Shown here: piece after piece, positions 1-8,100 of the stretch
How positions within the stretch are numbered: position 1 is the first letter of the stretch
Layout: each line of letters opens with the position of its first letter
Origin: RGIG3178 sp942492795
GTDB taxonomy: Bacteria > Bacillota > Clostridia > Christensenellales > QAND01
DNA length: 64,000 bases
Assembly (NCBI GenBank): GCA_942492795.1
Contig: OW818639.1
Location: forward strand, 1,302,001 to 1,366,000
Reading direction: 5' to 3'
Notes under the pieces: generated by a model
What the model was told of the DNA's origin: nothing
What the model saw: only the letters and a program-made list of their open reading frames with translations
The model's database searches: none
Translations under genes and position numbers: made by a program

Positions 1-601
1 CGCACAGAACTGCCTGTTCGCCGAACAGATCGGTCTCGGTCTCTTCACGGAACGTTGTCTCCAAAACGCCCGCCCGCGCTCCGCCGATGCCGAGCGCATA
101 TGCCAGCGCGATATCCTTCGCGTGTCCGCTCGCATCCTGATGGACCGCGATGAGGCAGGGAACGCCTTTGCCTTCGGTATATTGGCTACGAACCGTATGT
201 CCGGGGCCTTTGGGGGCTATCATGATGACATCGATGAAACTCGGCGGGACGATCTGGCCGAAATGGATGTTGAAGCCGTGGGCAAACGCCATTGCCATCC
301 CTTCACGCAGGTTCGGCGCCACGTCGTTTCTATACAGCACAGCCTGCTTCTCGTCGTTGATCAGGATCATGACGACATCCGCTTTTTGTACGGCTTCCGC
401 CGCGTTGTAAACGGTAAAACCAGCCGCTTTCGCGCGAAGCGCGGACTTTGATCCTTCATACAACCCTACGATGACATTAACGCCGCTGTCCCGAAGGTTT
501 TGTGCGTGTGCGTGACCCTGGCTGCCATAGCCGATAACCGCCACCGTTTTGCCGGATAGAAGACCAAGGTTACAATCCTTTTCATAGTACATCGTTGCCA
601 T
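1..601 (-). CDS. ilvC: ketol-acid reductoisomerase, N-terminal part (cut by window edge)
   Basis: Converts acetolactate or acetohydroxybutyrate to the dihydroxy acid using NADPH, the second common step of valine and isoleucine synthesis. About 200 residues are present; the C-terminal knotted domain lies beyond base 1. The N-terminal Rossmann motif GYGSQGHAHAQNL and the segment HGFNIHFGQIVPP are family hallmarks. The ATG at 601 overlaps the end of ilvN by 20 bases, which points to translational coupling in an ilvB-ilvN-ilvC operon. Identification is sure; the gene is incomplete only because the window ends. Confidence 0.96.
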   Translation of the reverse strand, partial: MATMYYEKDCNLGLLSGKTVAVIGYGSQGHAHAQNLRDSGVNVIVGLYEGSKSALRAKAAGFTVYNAAEAVQKADVVMILINDEKQAVLYRNDVAPNLREGMAMAFAHGFNIHFGQIVPPSFIDVIMIAPKGPGHTVRSQYTEGKGVPCLIAVHQDASGHAKDIALAYALGIGGARAGVLETTFREETETDLFGEQAVLC

Positions 602-1127
602 TTATAAAATCCTCCTCAGTATTTTTATCATACGCCAGGCAGTAAGTGCTTCTGCCGATGGCGGTAGGACCGGTTCTGCAGATTTCGATGATGCCGTAGG
701 GCTCCACGTACTTCAAAAATGCGTTGAGCTTGTTCGGGTCGCCTGTGATCTCGATCATCATGGACGTTGGCGACAGGTCCACAACCGAAGCGCGGTAGGC
801 ATTGACCGCCTCCATGATCTGCGCAAGCTGCTCCTTTTCCATTTGAAGCTTGACGATCAACAGTTCGCGCACGACGATTTTCTCTAAATCCATCAATTCC
901 ACGCACTTCACATCAAAGAGCTTTTCAAGCTGGCGTACGATCTGGGTCTTTACGTTCTCGTCGCCGCGGGAAACGATGGTGATGCGCGATATGGTCGGAT
1001 CCACCGTAACGCCTACGGTGAGGCTGTCGATGTTGAACGCGCGCCGCGCGAACAGGGCGGAAACCCTTGTCAACACGCCGGCGTGGTTGTTGACCAGAAG
1101 CGATACGACGAATTGTTCTTTTTCCAT
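582..1127 (-). CDS. ilvN: acetolactate synthase small (regulatory) subunit
   Basis: Regulatory subunit that binds valine and activates the catalytic subunit IlvB. The 181-residue product has an N-terminal ACT domain (start FVVSLLVNNHAGVLTRVSALF, residues about 5-75) and a C-terminal ACT-like domain ending near IGRSTYCLAY. The length matches the usual 160-180 residues. I chose ATG 1127 over the in-frame GTG 1133 because GGAGG lies 6 bases before the ATG, whereas the GTG directly abuts it. It sits 14 bases after ilvB and overlaps ilvC by 20 bases. Confidence 0.95.
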   Translation of the reverse strand: MEKEQFVVSLLVNNHAGVLTRVSALFARRAFNIDSLTVGVTVDPTISRITIVSRGDENVKTQIVRQLEKLFDVKCVELMDLEKIVVRELLIVKLQMEKEQLAQIMEAVNAYRASVVDLSPTSMMIEITGDPNKLNAFLKYVEPYGIIEICRTGPTAIGRSTYCLAYDKNTEEDFINGNDVL

Positions 1128-1141
1128 GATCACCCTCCTAT

Positions 1142-2800
1142 TCAGCGTAAAATGATATCGTTTATGCCAAGCCCGGGCGGTATCATCGGCAGCACCTGTT
1201 CATCCTCATCGATGCGGCAGTCGATAACGACGGGGCCGTCGCAATCGAATGCCTCCCGGATGCGCGCATCGAATTCCGCCTTGCTCGTTGCCCGAAGACC
1301 CTTAGCGCCGAAGCTCTGCGCAAGCATTACATAGTCCGTCTTGCGCTCAAGGCTCGTGCAGGAGTACCGCTGGGCGTAAAACAGTGTTTGCCATTGCCTT
1401 ACCATTCCCAAAACACCGTTGTTGATCAGAACGACCACAAGCGGAAGGTTGAAAGATACGGCGGTTGCCAGTTCGTTCATGTTCATGTGGAAGCTTCCGT
1501 CGCTTGTAAAGAGCAATGTTTTTTTCTGTGTGCCGATGCATGCGCCGATGGCTGCTCCCATGCCGAATCCCATCGTCCCCAGCCCGCCGCTTGTTACAAA
1601 CGTGCGCGGCTTTTTAAACTTGTAATATTGCGTCGTCCACATCTGGTGCTGCCCCACATCGGTTGCCACCGCGCTATCGCTGTTGTAGCTGCACGCCGTT
1701 TCGATGATGTGCTGCGGCGTCAGACGGGAATTGCCCATATCCAAAGAGTTCTTGGGGTCTTCCTTCATCGCCCGGACTTCCTGGTTCCAGATTGTATGCG
1801 ATTTTTCGTTGACCGCTTCCAAAAGCCTTTGCAAAACGCTCTTTACATCGCCCATCAGGCTGACGTCGGTCGGAATATTCTTGCCTATCTCCGCAGGGTC
1901 AATGTCTATTTGAATGACCTTGCGACCGCGGGAGAACTCGGATTTTTTGCCCGTTGCCCGGTCTGAAAACCGCACGCCCACGGCGATTAAAAGATCACTC
2001 TGGTACAGCGCGTTTGTCGCTGCATACTTGCCGTGCATGCCCACCATGCCCAGAAAATGCGGATTGTCGTATGCGACGGCGGAAAGTCCCATCATGCTGC
2101 TGCCCACAGGGGCGTCGATCTTCTCACAGAGTGCAACAAGTTCCTCCGTTGCATCGGAAAGCACCACGCCGCCGCCGCAGTAAATGAAAGGCCGCTGCGA
2201 CTTATCGATGATCTCAACCGCATCGCACAGATCCTGTTGGGACGGGGAAGATGTCCTGGCCTTTTTTACGGGGTTGGCAGGTATATAATCAGCCTTTGAT
2301 GCCTGTACATCCTTGGGCACGTCGATCAGTACCGGTCCGGGTCGTCCGCTTTTCGCAATGCGGAACGCGTCGCGGAGGGTATCCGCAAGCTCTGTAACAT
2401 CCTTGACAATGGTACTGTGCTTGGTGATCGGGATGGTTATCCCCGCGATATCCACTTCCTGAAAGCTGTCTCTGCCTAAGAGCTCTGTTGCCACGTTGCC
2501 TGTTATGGCGATCATCGGTGTACTGTCTAAAAATGCCGACGCAATACCTGTCACAAGGTTGGTAGCGCCGGGGCCCGATGTCGCGATGCAAACGCCGACA
2601 CCGCCGGTTACCCTCGCATACCCGTCTGCCGCGTGTGCCGCGCCCTGCTCATGGCAGGTGGTGATATGGCGGATGCGGTGCTGGTTCTTATACAATTCGT
2701 CGTAAAGAGGCAATACTGACCCGCCCGGATAGCCGAATACCGTGCCGACACCCTGTTCCAACAATGTTTCGATGATTATCTGTGCGCCCGTCATGATCAT
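1142..2800 (-). CDS. ilvB: acetolactate synthase large (catalytic) subunit
   Basis: ThDP-dependent enzyme that condenses two pyruvates, or pyruvate with 2-oxobutyrate, the first step of valine/leucine/isoleucine synthesis. The 552 residues contain the N-terminal ThDP PYR domain with the catalytic Glu segment (FGYPGGSVLPLYDEL, then CHEQGAAHAADGYAR), the central FAD/transhydrogenase-like domain, and the C-terminal PP domain with the ThDP/Mg motif GDGSFHMNMNELATA (here TSDGSF...). ATG 2800 has AGGAGG 7 bases upstream; the longer reading frame up to 2857 would run into the leader terminator and is rejected. First structural gene after the attenuator at 2830-2871. Confidence 0.95.
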   Translation of the reverse strand: MIMTGAQIIIETLLEQGVGTVFGYPGGSVLPLYDELYKNQHRIRHITTCHEQGAAHAADGYARVTGGVGVCIATSGPGATNLVTGIASAFLDSTPMIAITGNVATELLGRDSFQEVDIAGITIPITKHSTIVKDVTELADTLRDAFRIAKSGRPGPVLIDVPKDVQASKADYIPANPVKKARTSSPSQQDLCDAVEIIDKSQRPFIYCGGGVVLSDATEELVALCEKIDAPVGSSMMGLSAVAYDNPHFLGMVGMHGKYAATNALYQSDLLIAVGVRFSDRATGKKSEFSRGRKVIQIDIDPAEIGKNIPTDVSLMGDVKSVLQRLLEAVNEKSHTIWNQEVRAMKEDPKNSLDMGNSRLTPQHIIETACSYNSDSAVATDVGQHQMWTTQYYKFKKPRTFVTSGGLGTMGFGMGAAIGACIGTQKKTLLFTSDGSFHMNMNELATAVSFNLPLVVVLINNGVLGMVRQWQTLFYAQRYSCTSLERKTDYVMLAQSFGAKGLRATSKAEFDARIREAFDCDGPVVIDCRIDEDEQVLPMIPPGLGINDIILR

Positions 2801-2829
2801 GGTTCTGCCTCCTATTGCATCGTGTTGAT

Positions 2830-2871
2830 AAACAAAAAGCCCTGCGGTGATTGGCAATCACTGCAGGGCTT
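2830..2871 (-). terminator. ilv leader attenuator (Rho-independent terminator)
   Basis: On the minus strand the 9-base arms AAGCCCTGC and GCAGGGCTT (2863-2871 and 2837-2845) enclose a second helix GTGATT/AATCAC and are followed by a T-rich tract. The hairpin sits between the leader peptide and ilvB. GATTGGC within the leader reading frame (2911-2917) is exactly complementary to GCCAATC inside the terminator (2849-2855). This provides an alternative pairing that would break the terminator when a ribosome stalls upstream. The pairing is seen; its function is inferred. Confidence 0.85.
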
Positions 2872-2887
2872 GCGGTTCCGTTGAGTC

Positions 2888-2995
2888 TTACCCCCGTATG
2901 TCAGTCAATCGCCAATCCCTATGTCTAAGAGCCCGTACTACAAGAAGGAGTACGAGCAGGTTAATAAGGATAACGATAACATTCGCGAATGGCAT
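2888..2995 (-). CDS. branched-chain amino acid operon leader peptide
   Basis: A 35-codon reading frame begins with ATG at 2995, with GGAG 8 bases upstream, and ends with TAA at 2888-2890. It starts MPFAN, and 14 of residues 6-20 are Val, Ile or Leu (5 Val, 3 Ile, 6 Leu). This is the composition of ilv/leu attenuator control peptides. It lies between a promoter (3023-3051) and a terminator (2830-2871) upstream of ilvB, the classic architecture for ribosome-mediated attenuation. The peptide itself probably has no role beyond sensing charged tRNA supply. It is not homologous in sequence to E. coli IvbL or IlvL as far as I can see; only the logic is shared. Confidence 0.87.
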   Translation of the reverse strand: MPFANVIVILINLLVLLLVVRALRHRDWRLTDIRG

Positions 2996-3022
2996 GGAGG
3001 ATCTCCGATCCAATTTTTTATA

Positions 3023-3051
3023 ACATTAACATAGCTATATGCACGTGTCAA
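3023..3051 (-). promoter_or_regulatory. promoter of the ilv operon
   Basis: TTGACA (3046-3051), a 17-base spacer and TAATGT (3023-3028) read toward the leader peptide. The perfect -35 compensates for the weak -10. Confidence 0.65.
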
Positions 3052-3147
3052 GCAAATGTGACCGAATCGAATTAAGTACTTTTTTCACAAGTGGTTAGCA
3101 GTACTAATCTTCTGCAAATGGCCTTTTATAGAAAAACTGCATGAATG

Positions 3148-3915
3148 TTAAAAAGCAGTCTTATTCGACGCACGCCCTATGTTCGCGGCGTTCTCACCCG
3201 ACATTGTAAGAGCCAGGACCTTTTTTGGGCATACGTCTGCGCAGCTGGCGCAGAGGATGCATTCGGCATCGGTCATTTTGCCGTTCTGCACCATGCCCAT
3301 AACGTCCAGGCTCATCGGACAGGCTTTGTTGCAGGATTGACAGCCAATGCACATAGGCTTATCGGCAACAAGGCGAAGGCCGGGAATATGAAGTTTGTTT
3401 CGAAGCCAATTCCCGATTGTCATAAACGGCGCCATCCAGCAAACGCTGTGGCAGAATCCGCGGCGGCCGAAAATCAGGGATAAGACAACGATAAGCAGCA
3501 CGACGGAAAAGTAAATGTAATAGCCCGTGGGCGCGTTTACGGAGATACCCCCGTCGGTGTAGTAAAGAATGTCGATGTGCCGCAAACCGCCCGCGCGGAT
3601 GAAACCAAACACGATGAATGCGAGCCACGGAACCCAGATCAGGTATTTGATAAGGTTCAAAGAACGCTTTACAGGCTTGGAGTTTATGCTCGCGCATACA
3701 TCCTGCAAGCTTCCCGCAGGGCACAGCCATCCGCAAAAAGCACGCCCGAACAGCAAGGAAAAAAGCAGCAAGGATAAAAACAGCACACCGCTGCCGGATA
3801 GTACGCCTTCAAAGCTCCCCTGAATGATCAGGTACGGCGAAAAGTAATTCAGCGTGATTACAAACAGCAGCAGCGACAGCAGCAGCATCGTTTTACGGAC
3901 AGTCTGGCGTTTCAT
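3148..3915 (-). CDS. membrane-bound 4Fe-4S polyferredoxin, NapH/NosR-like
   Basis: Membrane electron carrier of unknown partner. The 255 residues contain four to five hydrophobic segments, a first CxxxCP motif in the loop FCGWLCPAGSLQDVC, a later GFCHSVCWMAPFM, and two C-terminal cluster motifs, CIGCQSCNKACP and CILCASCADVCP, which bind two 4Fe-4S clusters on the inner face. ATG 3915 has GGAGG at 7 bases and overlaps the padR stop in an ATGA, so the two genes are coupled. Family membership is clear. The electron donor and acceptor are not encoded nearby, so the physiological reaction is open. A second NapH-like protein lies at 40981-41847. Confidence 0.8.
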   Translation of the reverse strand: MKRQTVRKTMLLLSLLLFVITLNYFSPYLIIQGSFEGVLSGSGVLFLSLLLFSLLFGRAFCGWLCPAGSLQDVCASINSKPVKRSLNLIKYLIWVPWLAFIVFGFIRAGGLRHIDILYYTDGGISVNAPTGYYIYFSVVLLIVVLSLIFGRRGFCHSVCWMAPFMTIGNWLRNKLHIPGLRLVADKPMCIGCQSCNKACPMSLDVMGMVQNGKMTDAECILCASCADVCPKKVLALTMSGENAANIGRASNKTAF

Positions 3916-4478
3916 GGGTTTGCCTCCGTTTCCGTTTGTCGGGACAGAAGCGCTTTGGCATCCGTTGCCCAACGCAAATAAGCATCGTAGACATATTCGC
4001 CGAACAACACCGTGAGATAGTAATACAGATGGTCATCGCTCGCATCCAAAAGGGCGGAGAGCTCCTGTTTGAACAGCCGCATCAACGCCAGGCTCTGTTC
4101 CTGCCGCTGCGCAAACGCATCGATGCGCGAGATGTTGGCTAACGTATCACTCTGTGCTCCAAAGAAAAGTTTTAAAAGGATCTCATACTTTGCGTATTCT
4201 TTATCGACAGGTTCCTGCAGCCACTGTTTGAGCGCATCCCGCCCGCATGGGGTGATGGCGTACAAATGCTTTTGCGGACCCTTGGAAGGCGATCCCTCAG
4301 CCGTTTTTATCAATCCCTCGCGCAATAACTCGTTTAACGTCGGGTAAATCTGTCCAAATCCTATAGGCCAAAAATGGCTTATGGAAATATCCATCCGCTT
4401 TTTCATGTCATAGCCGCTTTGCGGTTCATGGCTTAGCAATCCCAGCAGAATGTAGCGCGTCGTGTTTTCTTTCGGCAA
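3912..4478 (-). CDS. PadR-family transcriptional regulator
   Basis: Winged-helix repressor. The N-terminal part (YILLGLLSHEPQSGYDMKKR, then GQIYPTLNELLREGLI) is the PadR DNA-binding domain. The C-terminal part is a Vir-like helical dimerisation domain rich in Gln and Leu. I use TTG 4478 as the start because GGGAGG stands 8 bases upstream; the GTG at 4487 overlaps that site. The product has 188 residues. A perfect dyad in its own promoter (4501-4519) suggests autorepression. The gene is translationally coupled to the downstream polyferredoxin, which it probably controls. Confidence 0.85.
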   Translation of the reverse strand: MPKENTTRYILLGLLSHEPQSGYDMKKRMDISISHFWPIGFGQIYPTLNELLREGLIKTAEGSPSKGPQKHLYAITPCGRDALKQWLQEPVDKEYAKYEILLKLFFGAQSDTLANISRIDAFAQRQEQSLALMRLFKQELSALLDASDDHLYYYLTVLFGEYVYDAYLRWATDAKALLSRQTETEANP

Positions 4479-4499
4479 TGGATCCACCTCCCATTGCAG

Positions 4500-4528
4500 A
4501 CTATATCAACATGATATAGATTTGTCAA
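4500..4528 (-). promoter_or_regulatory. padR promoter with overlapping perfect dyad operator
   Basis: TTGACA (4523-4528), a 17-base spacer and TATAGT (4500-4505) drive padR. The inverted repeat CTATATCA-aca-TGATATAG type dyad at 4501-4519 covers the -10 and much of the spacer, which is the placement expected of an autorepressor site. Confidence 0.75.
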
Positions 4529-4656
4529 GCACAGTTTCACTCCGATGACGGATAAGCGGGTCCATCGCATTCGGATTGTCAAATAACCCAATTAAAACAC
4601 GGTTATAAAAATAGATGCATGCTCTTTGCATTATTTGGAAGGCCACTATTCGTGAA

Positions 4657-4685
4657 TTGAAATGTTGGGACATGTGTATTATGAT
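4657..4685 (+). promoter_or_regulatory. promoter of the MFS exporter gene
   Basis: TTGAAA (4657-4662), 17 bases, TATGAT (4680-4685), 55 bases before the GTG start. Confidence 0.6.
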
Positions 4686-4740
4686 ACCAATGGCATTGCA
4701 AAAAATGCTTTGTGATCGACAAGAATACAGGAGGTTGTGT

Positions 4741-6003
4741 GTGACCACATCAACCAAAAAGAATATATTTCTGTTGACTTTCGGACGATTCGTTTCCATG
4801 TTCGGAACAGGTGTGCAGGGAATCGCGGTCCCGCTGTATATTTTGGAAGTTACCGGCAAAGCGTCCATGATGGCCCTGTTTTCCTTGAGTACCCTGATCC
4901 CCGCGCTGATCGCGGCGCCGTTTGCGGGCGTTATCGGCGATCATTTCAACCGTAAGACCGTTATGGTGATAACCGACGCTGCACGCTTTTTGCTTATCGG
5001 TTCGCTTGCGTTTTTCGCGTTTACGGGAGCGCTGTCCCTCTGGATGCTGTTTGTGGTGCAGATCTTCGTTGCGATCTCGGACAGCCTGTTCAATTCCTCC
5101 ACGGACGGCATTTTGCCGGATCTCGCCGGGAGTGAGCATCTTCACCAGGCCAACGCCGCCAAGGGCAGCACCGACGCCATGTCTATGATCCTCGGACCGG
5201 TAACGGGGGGCGTTCTGTTCGGGATAGGCGGAATCTTTCCGGTCTTTTTGATCAACGCTTTGTCGTTTGCCTTGTCCGGGCTGATGGAAATGATGATCTC
5301 CTATCAAAAGACCACAAGCTTGCAAGAGAAACTGACACCGATAGCATTTGTACAACAGATCCGGCATACCCTGTCGTTTATTTGGGATCGGACATCGGTT
5401 CGTTTTTTATTTTTAATGGGCATGATCCTCTATTTTTTGTTCTATCCGCTGTTCGATATCGTATTTCCGTATGTCGTGAAAAAGACATTCGGATTTTCGT
5501 CCGCACAGCTCGGTATCTTCTTTGCGTTTCTGATGGGCGGCGTCCTGGTCGGCAATATCCTTACCGGCAAGTTGTTCCAAACGGCAGGTTCCGGGCGGCT
5601 GATGCATTCCGGTGTGCTGTTTGAAACGGGGCTCATCATGCTTGTCGGCGCTATCTCGCTGCCCATTGTGCGCGTTATTCTCGGCGGGGTGGGCTTACGG
5701 CTGATGACGATGCTGTGCATTCTTCTGTTTTTTATCGGATTCTTTTCCGCATGGGTGTTGATACCGGTACAGGTGAACCTGCAAACTCTGGTGCCCAACG
5801 ATATGCGCTCCAAGTTCTATTCCATGCTGAACTTCTTCTCCCAGGCAGCCGTACCGGCAGGCGCGATGATATATGGAATACTGTTGGATACAGTGCAATC
5901 GTACTATATCATTTTTGGGGTCGGGCTTCTTTTTGCAGCTTTGGCATTTTCATTTTTATCGAAGTTGAAGATCGAGTTTTATTACAGCAAAGAAGAAGAA
6001 TAG
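4741..6003 (+). CDS. MFS efflux transporter (DHA3/macrolide-efflux type)
   Basis: Proton-driven exporter, substrate unknown. The 420 residues form about 12 membrane segments. The loop GDHFNRKTVMVITD after helix 2 is the MFS motif A variant of the drug-efflux group, and FSMLNFFSQAAVPAGAM marks the last bundle. The start is GTG 4741, with AGGAGG 6 bases upstream; the reading frame extends back to 4615 without a usable site. It diverges from the PadR/polyferredoxin pair, with about 130 bases holding both promoters between them, so PadR may also affect it. A hydrophobic drug or lipid substrate is possible but not shown. Confidence 0.8.
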   Translation: MTTSTKKNIFLLTFGRFVSMFGTGVQGIAVPLYILEVTGKASMMALFSLSTLIPALIAAPFAGVIGDHFNRKTVMVITDAARFLLIGSLAFFAFTGALSLWMLFVVQIFVAISDSLFNSSTDGILPDLAGSEHLHQANAAKGSTDAMSMILGPVTGGVLFGIGGIFPVFLINALSFALSGLMEMMISYQKTTSLQEKLTPIAFVQQIRHTLSFIWDRTSVRFLFLMGMILYFLFYPLFDIVFPYVVKKTFGFSSAQLGIFFAFLMGGVLVGNILTGKLFQTAGSGRLMHSGVLFETGLIMLVGAISLPIVRVILGGVGLRLMTMLCILLFFIGFFSAWVLIPVQVNLQTLVPNDMRSKFYSMLNFFSQAAVPAGAMIYGILLDTVQSYYIIFGVGLLFAALAFSFLSKLKIEFYYSKEEE

Positions 6004-6546
6004 ACATCCTTTATCATATCTTGCACGCAAAGAATCATAAGGCAATTTTAAGAATGCGCAGCATACTTAGGTCATCGACTTTGTCAATGACCTTCAAGGG
6101 GGAATCCTGTCCCGGTCGCTGCCGCTTTACGCTCTGGCTAAAAACGTTCCACTGGAACGTTTTTTTACGCTTCGCGCCCCTTGAGCAACCCCCAGGAACG
6201 CCGCTTTTATCAAAAAAACGGCGGGAAAAGGTGTTTTCCGACGCGCATGTCGCCGGAAAACAGATTTCATCAAGGTGATATTGGTTTGTCGATACGCTGA
6301 GAATGCAGTGCATTCTTTTTCTTTATCCCGCTTTTTAACATTGCCCGGAATGAACGGATGCGACATCCGGATGCGTCACCGGTAAAAAAGAAATGCCTGC
6401 AAGGAGAAGGGAAGAAGCAATTGCGTTTGCATCCGCTGACGGTTGAGAGCGGAATCGTTGTGTCCGTTGGAAACAGTTGCCAAGTGTAATATGTTGGAAG
6501 TTCCAGAAAATATAAGCAAATCCATGGATCACGAGGAAAGCAGGGT
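6004..6546. other. gene-free stretch holding a hairpin-rich dispersed repeat
   Basis: No credible gene; the short minus-strand frames have no ribosome site. A strong hairpin AAAACGTTCC/GGAACGTTTT followed by T residues at 6139-6166 can end transcription of the MFS gene. The rest includes a repeat copy described at 6095-6285. I see no convincing promoter for the ger operon, which may use a sporulation sigma factor. Confidence 0.6.
6095..6285. repeat. hairpin repeat, diverged copy of the 34.67-34.79 kb element
   Basis: CCCCTTGAGCAACCCCC (from 6178) and the following paired-arm segments around GGTGTTTTCCG...CGGAAAACAGATT match the order and spacing of CCCCTTGAGTAATCCCC and GGTGTTTTCCG...CGGAAAACCGATT at 34.68-34.78 kb. 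The loops differ while the helices are kept. Confidence 0.6.
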
Positions 6547-8100
6547 ATGCCGATCGAAGCGTTTTTTCGAAGAAGAAGAGAAAAGGCCATTGCGGACAAA
6601 GTGGATTCCTTCAACCGCCAGCAGCAGGAATTGAAGGTTGACGCATCGCTTCGCCGGAACATCGACTTGATGAAAGAGCTGTTCCGCGATGTCGACATCA
6701 TACGGTACAGGGATATACAAAGCCGTACGGATAACAGTCTTCGGTGCTGTCTTGTCTTCACCGACGGAATGGTAGACAACAACGCCATCAACGATAACAT
6801 CGTAAAGCCGCTTACCGGGGCCTCCTTGGATAAATCTCAAGGAGAGCCGATGGATGCGTTGTTAAGCCGTGTCATTCAAATCGGCGAAACAAAAACAGCG
6901 GATGGCTTTAAAGAGATCATTGAGGCTGTAACGTACGGGGATTCCATCCTGTTTGTCGATGGATGCAGGGAAGCGGCGATCGTCAACACCAAAAAGTTTG
7001 TTCTGCGGGCAGTCGTCGAACCGGAGAGCGATCGGGTGATCAGCGGACCGCACGAGGGATTCAACGAATCGCTCATGCAGAACCTTTCGCAATTGCGCCG
7101 CCGCGTGCGTACCAATGAGTTGAAAATCAAGTACCTGACATTGGGCAGACGTACCCAGACCGCCGTCGCCGTCTGCTATTTTGACAGCCTGGTCGATCAT
7201 GATATCCTCCATGATTTATTGAATCGACTCAACGGCATCGACATTGATGCCGTACTGGACGCCAACTACATCACGGAGCTTATAAGGGATAATCCCCACT
7301 CGCCTTTTCGCTCCACCGGTTACGCAGAGCGGCCCGATTCCATCGTGGGAAAGCTTCTCGAAGGCCGCATGGCCATTTTGGTGGATGGCTCACCGGTGGT
7401 GCTCAGCGTGCCGTATCTTTTCATCGAAAATTTTCAAAGCGCTGAAGACTACTATTTAAACTACTATTACACAACGTTTTCCCGCATTCTGCGCATCGCA
7501 GGATTTTTAATAACCATCGCGGTGCCGGGCTTCTATATCGCCATGGTGGCTTTCCAGAAGGAAATGCTGCCGACGCCGCTGTTCATCAGCGTCGTAGCCG
7601 ACCGGATGGGCGTCCCGTTTCCGGTTGCCGTGGAAGCGTTTGTCATGATCGTTATGTTTGACATACTACGCGAAACCGGCATCCGAATGCCTTCGAGTAT
7701 CGGTCAGGCACTGAGCATCGTTGGTGCCCTTGTCATAGGGCAGGCGGCTGTGACGGCAAAGCTTGTGTCGGCGCCGATGATCATCATCGTTGCTGTCACC
7801 GGCGTCGCCAACCTGATGATCCCCAAATTGAACGCGCCCGTCATATACGCACGTCTATTCATTTTGGCCATATCAACCTCTTTTGGCTTGTATGGATTTG
7901 TTCTGTCGCTGGCTGTCGTGTTCATCCATATCCTTAATCTCACCTCCATGGGAATCCCCCAAGTTTCCCTGGAAGGCAACTATACATACCAGGATATGAA
8001 GGATATCGCGTTTCGGGCTCCGTGGTGGCGCATGCTTAAGCGGCCAAGGCAACTTACAGACAACAGGACAAGGCAAACTGGCGGCAAAGAAGATGCATAA
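6547..8100 (+). CDS. spore germination receptor A subunit (GerA/GerKA family)
   Basis: Inner-membrane subunit of a germinant receptor that senses nutrients in the dormant spore. The 517 residues comprise an N-terminal soluble region of about 290 residues, followed by the family signature EGRMAILVDGSPVVLSVPYL and ENFQSAEDYY, and then five or so membrane segments. Length is typical (480-540). The ATG at 6547 follows GAGGAAAGCAGGG. It is first of four ger genes on the same strand (A, C, small D-like, B) with overlaps or gaps under 15 bases. The germinant cannot be told from the sequence. Confidence 0.9.
   Translation: MPIEAFFRRRREKAIADKVDSFNRQQQELKVDASLRRNIDLMKELFRDVDIIRYRDIQSRTDNSLRCCLVFTDGMVDNNAINDNIVKPLTGASLDKSQGEPMDALLSRVIQIGETKTADGFKEIIEAVTYGDSILFVDGCREAAIVNTKKFVLRAVVEPESDRVISGPHEGFNESLMQNLSQLRRRVRTNELKIKYLTLGRRTQTAVAVCYFDSLVDHDILHDLLNRLNGIDIDAVLDANYITELIRDNPHSPFRSTGYAERPDSIVGKLLEGRMAILVDGSPVVLSVPYLFIENFQSAEDYYLNYYYTTFSRILRIAGFLITIAVPGFYIAMVAFQKEMLPTPLFISVVADRMGVPFPVAVEAFVMIVMFDILRETGIRMPSSIGQALSIVGALVIGQAAVTAKLVSAPMIIIVAVTGVANLMIPKLNAPVIYARLFILAISTSFGLYGFVLSLAVVFIHILNLTSMGIPQVSLEGNYTYQDMKDIAFRAPWWRMLKRPRQLTDNRTRQTGGKEDA

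Noticed and set aside
2821..3050. T-box riboswitch upstream of ilvB
   Set aside because: No specifier loop or T-box sequence is evident; a leader peptide and terminator explain the region.
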